From the NCBI RefSeq assembly GCF_030409315.1, contig NZ_JAUFPS010000012.1, forward strand, positions 47,820 through 111,819: a DNA stretch of 64,000 nucleotides. The letters run 5' to 3'. Source of the stretch: Mucilaginibacter flavus (GTDB taxonomy: Bacteria > Bacteroidota > Bacteroidia > Sphingobacteriales > Sphingobacteriaceae). Positions 52,402 through 62,349 of the stretch are shown here, one piece after another. A program made the position numbers and the translations under genes. Each line of letters begins with the position of its first letter. Positions within the stretch are counted from its first letter, which is position 1. The notes under the pieces were generated by a model, which was not told where the DNA came from, searched no databases, and worked only from the letters and a program-made list of their open reading frames with translations.

Positions 52402-52455
52402 AAAAGTCTTTTGCCTTTTAGTCCTTTGTCCTAAAGTCCCAAAGTCTAATAGTTC
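52401..52455. repeat. 7-8-nt periodic GTCC tract
   Basis: AAAAGTC, TTTTGCC, TTTTAGTCC, TTTGTCC, TAAAGTCC, CAAAGTC units directly after the yidC stop, related to the tract after gltA at 38515-38572. Confidence 0.6.
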
Positions 52456-52462
52456 AAAAAAT

Positions 52463-54286
52463 CTATTTCTTAGCTTGTTGCTGGGCTTTCATCATTTCTT
52501 CCATGCGAGCCTGGAAGCCTGATTTTTTCTTTTTAGGATCTTCTGGTTTCTTTTTGTTCTCCTGAATCTGGGCATGGATCTTTTTATCATCAACCATAAA
52601 TTTAATCAGGTATTGCTGCGTAAAGGTTAACATGTTGGCCAGGAAGTAATAATAGTTCAAACCTGCTGGGTAGCTGTTAAGGGTGAAAAGGAAAATAAGC
52701 GGTGTAATGTAACCGATATATTTCATTTGACCTGTAGCGCCAGAAATCTGGTTATTGAAATATGTGTAAATCAAGGTTGATACCGTCATCAGCAAACACA
52801 TTAAGCTGATATGATCAACACCCATAATAGGTGCGAATTTGATTACAGAATCGTAAGTTGAAAGGTCATGCATCCATAAAAAGCTTTGTCCGCGCAGTTC
52901 AAATAAACTTGGGAAAAACTTAAAGAACGCGATAACAATAGGCATCTGGATTAACAACGGTAAACATCCGCCCAGCGGATTTACACCTGCTTTTTTGTAA
53001 AGCTTCAAATACTCCTGCTGTAACAGCGTAGGGTTATCTTCACCTACTTTTGCTTTTATCTCGTCCATTTCCGGCTTCAATACGCGCATTTTAGCCATAG
53101 ATAGGTATGACTTGTAGGTAAGCGGTGATAACACCAATTTAAGCGCAATAGTGAGGATCAGGATGATTAACCCGTAGTTCCAGTTAAATTGGTTAAGGAA
53201 GTTAAACAACGGTAATACCGCAAACTGGTTAATGTATTTTAATGGGCTAAAGCCTAAGTAAACCAATTTTTGAAGGTCATGACCCTGATCTTTTAACGTT
53301 GAATAACGGTTAGGGCTAAAATAAAACTCCAATGGTACGCTACCATCTGTAGAACGGGCCAAAGTAAGATCAGCCTTCATTTGTTTCACATCGGCAGTAT
53401 CCGCTACATCTGTTACAACAGCAAAGTTTGATTTGCTGATGCCATTTTGAGCAACCAGCGTGCTTGAAAAGAAATGCTGTTTAAATGAAACCCAATTCAT
53501 CTTTTTATCAGCAATCTCTTTCTGATCGTCTTTAGTTTCGGCCAACCAATCTACCGTATTTTCGGTATTGTAGTAGTAAACAGTAGAGTATTGGCGCTCC
53601 TGCTTCATATCCTTTTCCTGTTTGTGCAGGCTGGCTGCCCAGTTAAGGTTAAGGCTGCTGTTATTAGCTATAATGCCATCCAAACCTACAGGTTTAATGG
53701 TTAAGCCCAATTTAAAGCCGGTACCTTTTAAGCTGTATACATAATCGATATACTGCGTAGCGTTATAGCTTAAACGCAAAGTAATTGAAGCCGAATCTTT
53801 TTCGGCAACTTTTAAATCGCCTGCACTTGGTGTAAAGTAATATTCATCCGTATTGATATTTTTACCGGCCGCGTTAAAATTTAAACCAAAATGATCTTTA
53901 TCGCCACTGAAAAGTATCAAAGGCTTTTTATCAAAGGTTTTAAAATTTTTAAGTTCAACAGAAGCTACTTTACCTCCTTTTGTACTTAGTTTAACTACCA
54001 ACTCCTGGTTTTCAATGGTAACCAGTTTATCAACACCTACAGATGCCGCACCAAATGGCGTTTTTAAAGTTGCCGAATCGGCCACTGTTTTAACAGGTGC
54101 TTTAGTGGTATCAAATTTAGTGGCTGCCTGAGCGCCGGTTTTATTAAACAACCCCTTTTTTACCGAATCCTGGTGTTGTACCAGGCGTTCTTTTTTCAAT
54201 TCGGCTTCACTCGGCTTTAAAAAATAAATTGAGCCGGCTATGATAGCCATAATCAGGAATAATCCTGTGAAAGTATTTTTATCCAT
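52463..54286 (-). CDS. yidC: Membrane protein insertase YidC
   Basis: 607 aa. Inserts and folds inner-membrane proteins, alone or with SecYEG. N-terminal helix 6-23; large periplasmic domain about 60-340 as in Gram-negative forms; then the five-helix insertase core about 360-590, with GGCLPLLIQMPIVIAFFKFFPSLFELRGQSF and the coiled cytoplasmic loop KMRVLKPEMDEIKAKVGEDN. The basic C-terminal tail (KKPEDPKKKKSGFQARMEEMMKAQ) probably contacts ribosomes. It lies 21 nt downstream of pyrG on the same strand. Confidence 0.96.
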   Translation of the reverse strand: MDKNTFTGLFLIMAIIAGSIYFLKPSEAELKKERLVQHQDSVKKGLFNKTGAQAATKFDTTKAPVKTVADSATLKTPFGAASVGVDKLVTIENQELVVKLSTKGGKVASVELKNFKTFDKKPLILFSGDKDHFGLNFNAAGKNINTDEYYFTPSAGDLKVAEKDSASITLRLSYNATQYIDYVYSLKGTGFKLGLTIKPVGLDGIIANNSSLNLNWAASLHKQEKDMKQERQYSTVYYYNTENTVDWLAETKDDQKEIADKKMNWVSFKQHFFSSTLVAQNGISKSNFAVVTDVADTADVKQMKADLTLARSTDGSVPLEFYFSPNRYSTLKDQGHDLQKLVYLGFSPLKYINQFAVLPLFNFLNQFNWNYGLIILILTIALKLVLSPLTYKSYLSMAKMRVLKPEMDEIKAKVGEDNPTLLQQEYLKLYKKAGVNPLGGCLPLLIQMPIVIAFFKFFPSLFELRGQSFLWMHDLSTYDSVIKFAPIMGVDHISLMCLLMTVSTLIYTYFNNQISGATGQMKYIGYITPLIFLFTLNSYPAGLNYYYFLANMLTFTQQYLIKFMVDDKKIHAQIQENKKKPEDPKKKKSGFQARMEEMMKAQQQAKK

Positions 54287-54307
54287 TATATTGTATCGTA
54301 CAATTAC

Positions 54308-55918
54308 TTATTTCTTACGGGCATAAGCCAGTGAAGCGGCGACAAAGTTAATAAAAAGTGGGTGTGGATTAGCAACTGTTGATTTTAATTCGGGGTGAAA
54401 TTGCGAACCCACAAAAAACGGGTGGTTTTTAAGCTCTACAATCTCAACCAAGCCGTTATCGGGGTTAATACCTGATGGCGTCATACCGGCAGCTTCGTAC
54501 TGCTTAAAATATTCATTATTAAACTCATAACGGTGACGATGGCGTTCCGAAATATGAGTTTTTCCGTATATGGCGGCTGCTTTTGTTCCTTTTTTAATAT
54601 CGCAGGGATAAGCACCTAAACGCATGGTACCGCCTTTGGCTGTAATGGTTTTTTGTTCTTCCATCATGCCGATAACCGGGTTTGGCGTTTCGGGGTTCAT
54701 TTCGGTACTGTTGGCGTTTTCTAAACCTAAAACGTTGCGTCCAAATTCAACCACCGCGCATTGCATACCCAGGCAGATACCAAAAAACGGAATATTGTTT
54801 TCACGTACGTGACGAATGGCCTGAATTTTACCTTCAAACCCACGCTCGCCAAAACCAGGAGCCACTAAAACGCCATGCATACCTTTTAGTTTTTCAACAG
54901 CGTTTTCTGGAGTTAATGATTCTGATGGAATATATTCAACCCTCACTTTACATTCTTTGGCGGCTCCCGCGTGAATAAATGCTTCGGTGATAGATTTATA
55001 AGCATCCGGCAGCTCCACGTATTTACCAACAAGCGCAATGCGCACATCGGCTAAAGGGTTTTTTAAGCGGCCCAGGAAATCTTTCCAGTTATTTAATTCA
55101 GGCTCGGTTTTATGTGGTAATTTAAGTTTGGTAAGTACCGTTTTATCCAGCTGCTCTTTCAGCATCAGCAAAGGCACATCGTAAATGGTTGACGCGTCAA
55201 TGGACTCAATAACCGCGTTGATATTTACGTTACAGAAAAGAGCTATTTTTTTACGGATATCAGGCGTTAAGTGGTGTTCGGTGCGGCAAACCAAAATATC
55301 CGGCTGAATACCATACTCTAATAACATTTTAACAGAGTGTTGCGTTGGTTTGGTTTTTAACTCGCCTGCCGCTGCCAGGAAAGGCACAAGGGTAAGATGA
55401 ATTACCAATGAGTTACCAGAACCTATCTCCCACCTGAATTGACGCACAGCCTCAATATAAGGTAATGATTCAATATCACCTACGGTACCACCCAATTCGG
55501 TGATTACGATATCATAATCACCGCTTTCGCCTAAAATGCGGAAATTGTGTTTAATCTCATCGGTAATGTGTGGCACCACCTGTACGGTTTTGCCTAAAAA
55601 AGCACCTTCACGCTCTTTATTGATCACATTTTGGTAAATACGACCGGTAGTAATATTATTGGCTTTTGAAGTTGGCGTGTTTAAAAAACGCTCGTAATGA
55701 CCCAAATCTAAGTCTGTTTCGGCACCATCTTCGGTAACGTAGCATTCACCGTGCTCATAAGGATTTAATGTTCCCGGATCGATGTTGATATAGGGATCAA
55801 ACTTTTGAATGGTAACACGATATCCGCGCGATTGAAGTAGTTTGGCTAATGAGGCTGAGATAATACCTTTCCCTAAAGACGAGGTAACGCCACCCGTAAC
55901 AAAAATATATTTAGTCAT
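54308..55918 (-). CDS. pyrG: CTP synthase
   Basis: Makes CTP from UTP, ATP and glutamine. 536 aa from the ATG at 55918 ([18 protein letters not shown]); a start at 55939 adds 7 untypical residues. Synthase domain 1-270 with the P-loop [10 protein letters not shown] at 9-18. Glutamine amidotransferase domain about 290-536 with the nucleophile Cys in [10 protein letters not shown] and the HPE triad end in [10 protein letters not shown]. Upstream of yidC in the same unit; this pairing looks like shared transcription rather than shared function. Confidence 0.97.
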   Translation of the reverse strand: MTKYIFVTGGVTSSLGKGIISASLAKLLQSRGYRVTIQKFDPYINIDPGTLNPYEHGECYVTEDGAETDLDLGHYERFLNTPTSKANNITTGRIYQNVINKEREGAFLGKTVQVVPHITDEIKHNFRILGESGDYDIVITELGGTVGDIESLPYIEAVRQFRWEIGSGNSLVIHLTLVPFLAAAGELKTKPTQHSVKMLLEYGIQPDILVCRTEHHLTPDIRKKIALFCNVNINAVIESIDASTIYDVPLLMLKEQLDKTVLTKLKLPHKTEPELNNWKDFLGRLKNPLADVRIALVGKYVELPDAYKSITEAFIHAGAAKECKVRVEYIPSESLTPENAVEKLKGMHGVLVAPGFGERGFEGKIQAIRHVRENNIPFFGICLGMQCAVVEFGRNVLGLENANSTEMNPETPNPVIGMMEEQKTITAKGGTMRLGAYPCDIKKGTKAAAIYGKTHISERHRHRYEFNNEYFKQYEAAGMTPSGINPDNGLVEIVELKNHPFFVGSQFHPELKSTVANPHPLFINFVAASLAYARKK

Positions 55919-56104
55919 GATTTTTTTGAAAAATGGCACCAGTTTTAAGCCGGAACCAAATGTTTGTGTACGGGATACAAAAGTAAGAAAATTTTCAGGT
56001 TTTGCCTTACCTGTTTATAAAAAACGAAACGGGCAAAGCGCTTAAACAACTTTTAACCTGCTAACACTTTGATTTATTGGGCCATAAAAGCCAGGAGCTG
56101 TTTT

Positions 56105-57637
56105 TTACACACGCTCCTTTTGCCTGCTATACAAAGCTATTTTACGATGTAATTCATTAGGATTAAATGGCTTACTGATATAATCATTCATCCCTACGGT
56201 AAATGCCATATCCTGGATATCCAACATAGCCGAGGCTGTAAGAGCGATGATGGGTAAGTTTTTATACTTATCGCCAGGCAATTCCCTGATGGCGCTGGTG
56301 GTTTGATAACCATCCATTTCGGGCATTTGCAAATCCATCAGTATCATATCATAATCATGGGTTTTTACCAGCATCAGGGCAATTTCACCGTTTTCTGCAA
56401 CATCGCACTCTACCTCCCACTGCTTCATGAATTGTTTGGCCAGTATTACGTTGATCTGGTTATCCTCGGCAATGAGCAACCTGGTGCCTTTTAAGCTTTT
56501 AAGAGCGTAAAACTCATCGCTATCTGATGTGCTGCTTAGCCGCTTCTTACTATTTTTAAAAGTAAGGTTGAAACTAAATACCGATCCTTTACCATATTCG
56601 CTTTTTAAATGAATATCACTGCCAAGTAATTGCAGTAATCGCTTGGTTATGGTTAAACCCAGGCCCGTGCCTCCATATTTGCGGGTAGTATCTGAGCTGG
56701 CCTGGCTAAAGCTTTCAAAAATGTGCTCAATTTTATCGGGCATAATACCTATACCGGTATCCGCAATTTCAAAATCAATAGCCGATGTATCCTCATTACT
56801 GTGAATCAGAGAGGCGGTTATGGTAACTTTGCCTTTATGGGTAAACTTTACCGCGTTGCTAATCAGATTTGTAAGGATTTGGCCTAACCGAACCGGATCG
56901 CCAATGAGAGCATTAGGCAAATCCTGATCCATCATTAATTTAATCTGTATATTTTTTTCGTTGGCTTTTTGGAGCAGGGAAAGGCGGATATTTTTTATCA
57001 GATCTGTTACACTAAAATCAACACTTTCAAATTCAACCTTACCAGCCTCTATCTTGCTAAAATCCAATATATCATTAATAAGTACCAGCAGATTTTCGGC
57101 AGAGAACTTTAAAAAGCCTAAAAACTCCTCTTGTTCGGGCTTTGGGTCCTGGTGAATAAGTAAATGTGTAAAGCCAATCACCGCGTTCATCGGCGTACGA
57201 ATTTCATGACTCATAATAGAAAGGAACTGCGCCTTGGCCATTGCCGCTTTCTCGGCCAGTTCTTTTGAATGGATGAGAGCAACTTCGAGCTCCTTGGCTT
57301 TGGCTATGCGCTCCTGCAAAAAACTGATGATATGTATAAGATCGTCGTCGGACTCGGAAGCTTTGAGTTCCACATCCGGATCAAGCGATTTAATGGCCCG
57401 TTTCAGCTGTGAAATCGATTCCTGCTTAATCTCGTTTTGCTCTTGCAGGTTATTGGTTACTGAAAGGTATTCGCGTTCACTGATGTTAAAAGCGTGATCG
57501 GCCAGTTTAATCGATTTATCGAAATTATTAAAGCTATTATTTATGGAGTTTAAAAACTGCAAAATAGCATCGTCCTGCAAATACCGGGCAGGTAAAGTCT
57601 TTTTTATTTGTTTATCTAACAGGCGATGATATTCCAT
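56105..57637 (-). CDS. Cytosolic hybrid histidine kinase paired with FIST
   Basis: 510 aa without membrane segments. The N-terminal 1-120 is a coiled, conserved-looking module (LLDKQIKKTLP...FLNSINNSF...KLADHAFNISEREY) instead of PAS or GAF. HisKA acceptor H144 (MSHEIRTPMNAVIGF), HATPase about 190-370 with GGTGLGLTITKRL, receiver about 388-505 with Asp in ILMDLQMPEMDGYQTT. It starts 3 nt after the stop of the FIST gene, so FIST most likely supplies the sensor. No DNA-binding output, so a phosphotransfer partner is needed. Confidence 0.92.
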   Translation of the reverse strand: MEYHRLLDKQIKKTLPARYLQDDAILQFLNSINNSFNNFDKSIKLADHAFNISEREYLSVTNNLQEQNEIKQESISQLKRAIKSLDPDVELKASESDDDLIHIISFLQERIAKAKELEVALIHSKELAEKAAMAKAQFLSIMSHEIRTPMNAVIGFTHLLIHQDPKPEQEEFLGFLKFSAENLLVLINDILDFSKIEAGKVEFESVDFSVTDLIKNIRLSLLQKANEKNIQIKLMMDQDLPNALIGDPVRLGQILTNLISNAVKFTHKGKVTITASLIHSNEDTSAIDFEIADTGIGIMPDKIEHIFESFSQASSDTTRKYGGTGLGLTITKRLLQLLGSDIHLKSEYGKGSVFSFNLTFKNSKKRLSSTSDSDEFYALKSLKGTRLLIAEDNQINVILAKQFMKQWEVECDVAENGEIALMLVKTHDYDMILMDLQMPEMDGYQTTSAIRELPGDKYKNLPIIALTASAMLDIQDMAFTVGMNDYISKPFNPNELHRKIALYSRQKERV

Positions 57638-57640
57638 AAC

Positions 57641-58786
57641 TTATTTTTCGGTAAAGGTGGTTATGGTCATGGTTTGGTTGTGCAGCTCACAATTTGAACC
57701 TTTGTTTAAAGGCGACAATTCGCCGTATGAATAGAAACCCGCTATTACGGTATCGTTACCAAAAATATCTTTAGCGGCCAATAATTCTTCGTCGGTACGT
57801 TCATTTAATACCAGTTTACGGCCAACACAACTTACCATAATAGCCAGTTCTGTTGATGCCAGGCTGCCGCTTGCGTCTGTAGCCGCTGTTGACGACGCTT
57901 TGATGAGCTTATCAAAATTGGCTTTCATTAAGCGCACGTTACTCCCTTCGGGCAGGTTACCGGCAAAGGTCATAGATTTTTCGTCCTCGTTTACGCTCAA
58001 AATTGTGCGCACCAGTTTTTTATCAGATCCCTGAATACTTAGCGATAAAGGAAACAACAAGGCCGAACCAGGCAGCTCTTTTACATATTCGCCAAGGTAT
58101 TCTTTATATAAATCGAGCGCGCTTTTATGGTCAATTTCATAAAGCACATTTTTATCAGATTTAGTGATGGTACGTTGCGGACCAAATTCTTCCCAACCGC
58201 CGCTTGAGCCATGATTAATCATTAAGTCATCTCCATAAAAGCCGATGGCTATTACATTGCCCTGCGCCGGTACTTCGTTTAAGCTGGTGAATGTACTGTT
58301 AAATCTTGCCGCGTCGCCTGCCAAACCACCGGTAACCGGTACATTATCAGGATTATCACTATTAAAGCCTTCTACCAGATCACTCCCGTTGATGAATGTT
58401 CCATCAGAAATGATGAAAACACAATTCAAGCCTTTTTTGTCCAGCTGCGACATGAGGTACGCCCCCACTTCAAAACTTTTGGCGTATTTGTTTACATGAG
58501 TAGCGGTACAAGCTATGGTCGATTTTTCAAATTCAATTGCAGTAACTACAATGCTATCGTCATAAAAATCGCTATCTATGATCTCTCCGGATGTTGACGA
58601 AAACACAATATTTGCCGCCGGGTAAATACTTTTCAAATGTTCAAATATTGCAGGCCCGGTAATTAAAACCGGTGCACCAAAAGCCAAAACAAGCTGGCAT
58701 TTCTGGGCATCAAATTCTGCATCAGCAAAACGCTCGGTCCATTTATTGTCAATAAAATGATGTTGTTTTATTCGCATAAATCTCAA
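57641..58786 (-). CDS. FIST-domain sensor protein
   Basis: 381 aa. FIST_N about 25-225 (LVLAFGAPVLITGPAIFEHLKSIYP, GGLAGDAARFNSTFT) and FIST_C about 226-365 (ALDLYKEYLGEYVKELPGSALLFPLSL, SCVGRKLVLNERTDEEL, GFYSYGELSPL). FIST domains are predicted small-ligand sensors, possibly for amino acids, found next to signalling proteins. No membrane helix, so cytosolic. It is the first gene of the unit with the kinase. An ATG three codons downstream (MRIKQHHF) is an equally possible start. Confidence 0.9.
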   Translation of the reverse strand: MRFMRIKQHHFIDNKWTERFADAEFDAQKCQLVLAFGAPVLITGPAIFEHLKSIYPAANIVFSSTSGEIIDSDFYDDSIVVTAIEFEKSTIACTATHVNKYAKSFEVGAYLMSQLDKKGLNCVFIISDGTFINGSDLVEGFNSDNPDNVPVTGGLAGDAARFNSTFTSLNEVPAQGNVIAIGFYGDDLMINHGSSGGWEEFGPQRTITKSDKNVLYEIDHKSALDLYKEYLGEYVKELPGSALLFPLSLSIQGSDKKLVRTILSVNEDEKSMTFAGNLPEGSNVRLMKANFDKLIKASSTAATDASGSLASTELAIMVSCVGRKLVLNERTDEELLAAKDIFGNDTVIAGFYSYGELSPLNKGSNCELHNQTMTITTFTEK

Positions 58787-59213
58787 CGGTTTACAATACT
58801 GTATCTACCTGTAAATTAATAAATTAAAAAGAATAAAAACATCAATCAGCAGATAATTTGCAGAATTATTGCTGCTGTAAAACTTCTTAACTATTAATGA
58901 TAATTACTTTTTCCTATAGTTTAAACTGGCTTTCTTTATCCAAGTGCATTACTCCCGTAATGGATTTTTCTACGAATACTTTTCATTTTGGTTACAATAT
59001 AGCAGACTGCCTTTCAAGGCGTTCTGTTCATTTTGTTCACAATCATTTATGATCAACTTCAGAATCAAACACATTCATTACATACTCACAATCAATAAGT
59101 TAAAATGTGTTAAAAGTTGTTAAGTGATGTTAATGTTTATCGCCCTTTTAAAATTAAGGCCGAAATTGTGGTCATCAATTCACATATGATAAAACATTTA
59201 CACCTTATTCATT
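58787..59213. promoter_or_regulatory. 427-bp divergent regulatory region
   Basis: Lies between the minus-strand FIST gene and the plus-strand DUF2723 gene. No ORF is credible. CATTAC-TCCC-GTAATG at about 58948-58963 is a 16-bp palindrome that could be an operator. I find no exact TAnnTTTG box close to either start. Confidence 0.4.
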
Positions 59214-62200
59214 ATGCAGTACAAAAAAATCAATAACCTGCTGGGCTGGCTCTGCCTCGGTATTGCCTTTAGCACGTATGTTTTAACTTTAGAGCCATCT
59301 GTTAGTTTTTGGGATTGCGGCGAATTTATTTCCTGTGCATACCGTTTGCAGGTATCGCACCAGCCAGGCTACCCTATGTTTGCCATGCTGGGTAAGGTAT
59401 TCTCACTGCTATCATTTGGTAACAATACCAAAGTGCCTTATTTTACCAATTTGGGTTCGGCCCTGGCAAGCGGTGCTACTATTATGTTTTTATTTTGGAC
59501 GATAACCGCGCTGGCAAAAAAACTATTGACTGCCAAGGGCGATGAAGCGACATCATCACAAACTATATTGATTATGGGCGCTGGTTTAGTTGGCGCCCTG
59601 GCTTTTGCTTACACCGATACGTTTTGGTTTTCGGCGGTAGAAACCATTGTATTTGCCTTATCCTCGCTATGTACCGCTATAGTTTTCTGGGCCATTTTAA
59701 AATGGGATAACCACGCCGATGAACGTGGTGCCGACAAATGGATTGTGCTGATAGCCTACATTATGGGTTTATCTATAGGCATCCACCTGTTAAACCTGCT
59801 TACTATACCGGCGGTGGCTTTGGTGTACTACCTGCGCAGGTACAAAAACCCAACATTAAAAGGCGGTATCATCGCTTTTTTTATCAGCATTGGTATCCTT
59901 GGCCTTGTTCAATACGGTATCAGGGAATACACCATTAAAATAGCGGCTTATTTTGACCTGTTTTTTGTGAATACGCTTGGCCTCGGCTTTTGGAGCGGGG
60001 GGATATTTTTCTTCGCGCTTATCATTGCCATATTAGCCGCAGGTATTGCGTACAGCATAAGGTATAAAAAGCCGGTTTTAAACCTGGCTTTGTTGTGTAT
60101 TACGTTTATTTACTTTGGGTACAGTTCGTTCGCGTATATCCCTATCCGGGCAACGGCTAATACCGATCTGAATAACTCGCACCCCGATAACGCTTTTACG
60201 CTTAACAGCTATCTTAACCGTATTCAATACGGCGAAAACCCTTTGCTGTACGGGCCTTATTTTGATGCCAAGGTTACCGATCAAACCGAGGGCGCCAATA
60301 TTTATGTTAAAGGCAAAAACCAATATGAAGTGGCCGGCAAAAAGCTGAACAACACTTACGATCATAACACCATTATGCCCCGAATGCACAGCACCGAGGG
60401 CGACCCGGAATATGCTCAAAATGTACAATTTTACAAGCAGTGGCTGCAACTGCCCGATGGCCAAAGCCCTACCTTTGCCGATAACATGAAATGGATGCTG
60501 AGCTGGCAAATGTATCAGATGTACTGGCGCTATTTTATGTGGAACTTTGTTGGCAGGTACAACGACGCCGACGGACAGCAAAACACCCAGAGCATTGATG
60601 GCAACTGGACTTCGGGGATTTTCGACGGAACCAAACATCTGCCTAAATCTGTGACCCTGTCTGACACTTATACCCCACTTTATGCCTTACCGTTCGTTAT
60701 CGGTTTGTTTGGGATGGTGTACCATTTTAGTCGTAAAAAAGGTGATGCAACGGTGATAGCCCTGCTCTGGTTCTTTACGGGGTTGGCCATAGTGCTGTAC
60801 GTTAACCAGGTTAACCTGCAACCCCGCGAACGTGATTACTCCTACGTGGGCTCCTTTTACGCCTTTGCCATTTGGATCGGCCTTGGCGTGCTGGCTATTA
60901 ATGATTTTATAAGCCGAAAAGCAAACGCCCGTGGTGCGGCACTGGCATCAATAGCACTTTGTTTATTGGCTGCGCCCGTGTTGCTGGCCAAACAGGAATG
61001 GGGCGGTCACGACCGGTCGACCAAAATGACGCCGCATGATATGGCTTACAATTTCCTGATCTCCTGCCCTAAAAACGCCATTTTGTTTACCAATGGCGAT
61101 AACGATACCTACTCGTTATGGTATAACCAGGAAGTTGAAGGCGTACGCCCCGATGTACGGATAGTTTGCAGTAGCCTGTTTAGCGGCGATTGGTATATCC
61201 ATCAAATGCAGCACACCATGAATCAATCAGCACCACTGCCTATTACCATGCCTTTTGATAAATACAAACAAGGCACAAGGGATGTAATTGCCTACAATGA
61301 TGCCAAACTGCCCGGTTCGGTTGAAGCCAAAGAGGTTTTTGATTTTATAACATCGGATGATAGTCGTGCCAAAGTGCAGTACCAAAGCGGCGAAACCATG
61401 AACTATTTGCCCACCAAAAACTTTAAGGTAACAGTTAACCCCGATGAGCTGGTAAAAAATGGCGTAGTAACTGCCGCCCAAAAAGACAAATTAACTAATA
61501 GTATGGAGTGGAAATACCCAGCCAACTATATGTTTAAGGATAACCTGGCCATGCTGGATATTATGGCGCATAATGATTGGAAACGCCCGATTTGTTTTAC
61601 CATTGGCGTGCCACCAAGCGGCATGCATGGCTTGCAGCCCTATTTGTACAAAGAAGGCTTTGTTTACCACCTTATCCCTTTTAAAGCCGATACCAGCGTT
61701 AAAAATGACCAGCTAAGCAAGGTGAACAGCCTGGTGATGTACGGCAACGTGATGAACAAATTTAAATTCGGCAATTTTAAACATGCCAAGTATTTGGATA
61801 ATGTTTCAAAAACGGAGTTTTACCCTTTTATTGAAAGCACTTTTCACGATTTGGCTATGGGGCTGATTAAGGATGGGCGAAACGATCTCGCGCTAAACGC
61901 CATCCATAAATTTGATAACGTGATGCCAGATATCAACCCGGATATTGATACGGCGCACCGGAAATTATTGCTGGCCCAGGTTGCCTATAAACTTAACGAT
62001 AAGGAGCTGGCCAACCGCTATGTAAAAGGCATTGGTAATTACCTTACAGATCAGCTGGATTATAATTATCATTTGTTACAGGATAACCCGGCCGCTATTG
62101 ATTCAAACACGGTGCAATTTCAGCTATATGTGTTAAATGGCCTTGCCCAAACCACCAAAGCATACCAGGAAACAGCTTTGAGCAAACAATATCAATCGCA

Positions 62201-62249
62201 GCTGGATGATTATGGGAATAAGTTCGCGGTTTTGCTGAACAGGGAGTAG
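59214..62249 (+). CDS. DUF2723 multi-spanning membrane protein
   Basis: 1011 aa. The N-terminal ~640 residues carry about 12 membrane helices. The family hallmark LEPSVSFWDCGEFISCAYRLQVSHQPGYPMFAMLGK lies at about 26-61 in the first external loop; its acidic pair (WDCGEF) resembles the catalytic loop of GT-C glycosyltransferases. The rest (about 640-1011) is a soluble domain with TPR-like helices near 880-1000. Probably a lipid-linked-sugar-dependent glycosyltransferase of the inner membrane; substrate unknown. Transcribed alone. Confidence 0.87.
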   Translation: MQYKKINNLLGWLCLGIAFSTYVLTLEPSVSFWDCGEFISCAYRLQVSHQPGYPMFAMLGKVFSLLSFGNNTKVPYFTNLGSALASGATIMFLFWTITALAKKLLTAKGDEATSSQTILIMGAGLVGALAFAYTDTFWFSAVETIVFALSSLCTAIVFWAILKWDNHADERGADKWIVLIAYIMGLSIGIHLLNLLTIPAVALVYYLRRYKNPTLKGGIIAFFISIGILGLVQYGIREYTIKIAAYFDLFFVNTLGLGFWSGGIFFFALIIAILAAGIAYSIRYKKPVLNLALLCITFIYFGYSSFAYIPIRATANTDLNNSHPDNAFTLNSYLNRIQYGENPLLYGPYFDAKVTDQTEGANIYVKGKNQYEVAGKKLNNTYDHNTIMPRMHSTEGDPEYAQNVQFYKQWLQLPDGQSPTFADNMKWMLSWQMYQMYWRYFMWNFVGRYNDADGQQNTQSIDGNWTSGIFDGTKHLPKSVTLSDTYTPLYALPFVIGLFGMVYHFSRKKGDATVIALLWFFTGLAIVLYVNQVNLQPRERDYSYVGSFYAFAIWIGLGVLAINDFISRKANARGAALASIALCLLAAPVLLAKQEWGGHDRSTKMTPHDMAYNFLISCPKNAILFTNGDNDTYSLWYNQEVEGVRPDVRIVCSSLFSGDWYIHQMQHTMNQSAPLPITMPFDKYKQGTRDVIAYNDAKLPGSVEAKEVFDFITSDDSRAKVQYQSGETMNYLPTKNFKVTVNPDELVKNGVVTAAQKDKLTNSMEWKYPANYMFKDNLAMLDIMAHNDWKRPICFTIGVPPSGMHGLQPYLYKEGFVYHLIPFKADTSVKNDQLSKVNSLVMYGNVMNKFKFGNFKHAKYLDNVSKTEFYPFIESTFHDLAMGLIKDGRNDLALNAIHKFDNVMPDINPDIDTAHRKLLLAQVAYKLNDKELANRYVKGIGNYLTDQLDYNYHLLQDNPAAIDSNTVQFQLYVLNGLAQTTKAYQETALSKQYQSQLDDYGNKFAVLLNRE

Positions 62250-62276
62250 AAAGATGCTGTGAATTTGGACGTTTCA

Positions 62277-62307
62277 GACTTACGAAGTTTTAAAAACTTC
62301 GTAAGTC
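62277..62307. terminator. Palindrome T1, copy 3 of 3
   Basis: GACTTACGAAG-TTTTAAAAA-CTTCGTAAGTC followed by TTTTATT, between convergent genes. The core is identical to that at 49779-49809. Confidence 0.75.
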
Positions 62308-62349
62308 TTTTATTAAAAAAAGTTAGAGTCGTAGGACTTAAAATTATTT

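Noticed and set aside
60078-60638. 186-codon ORF antisense to the DUF2723 gene
   Set aside because: Shadow of a strongly supported membrane-protein gene, with no recognisable domain.
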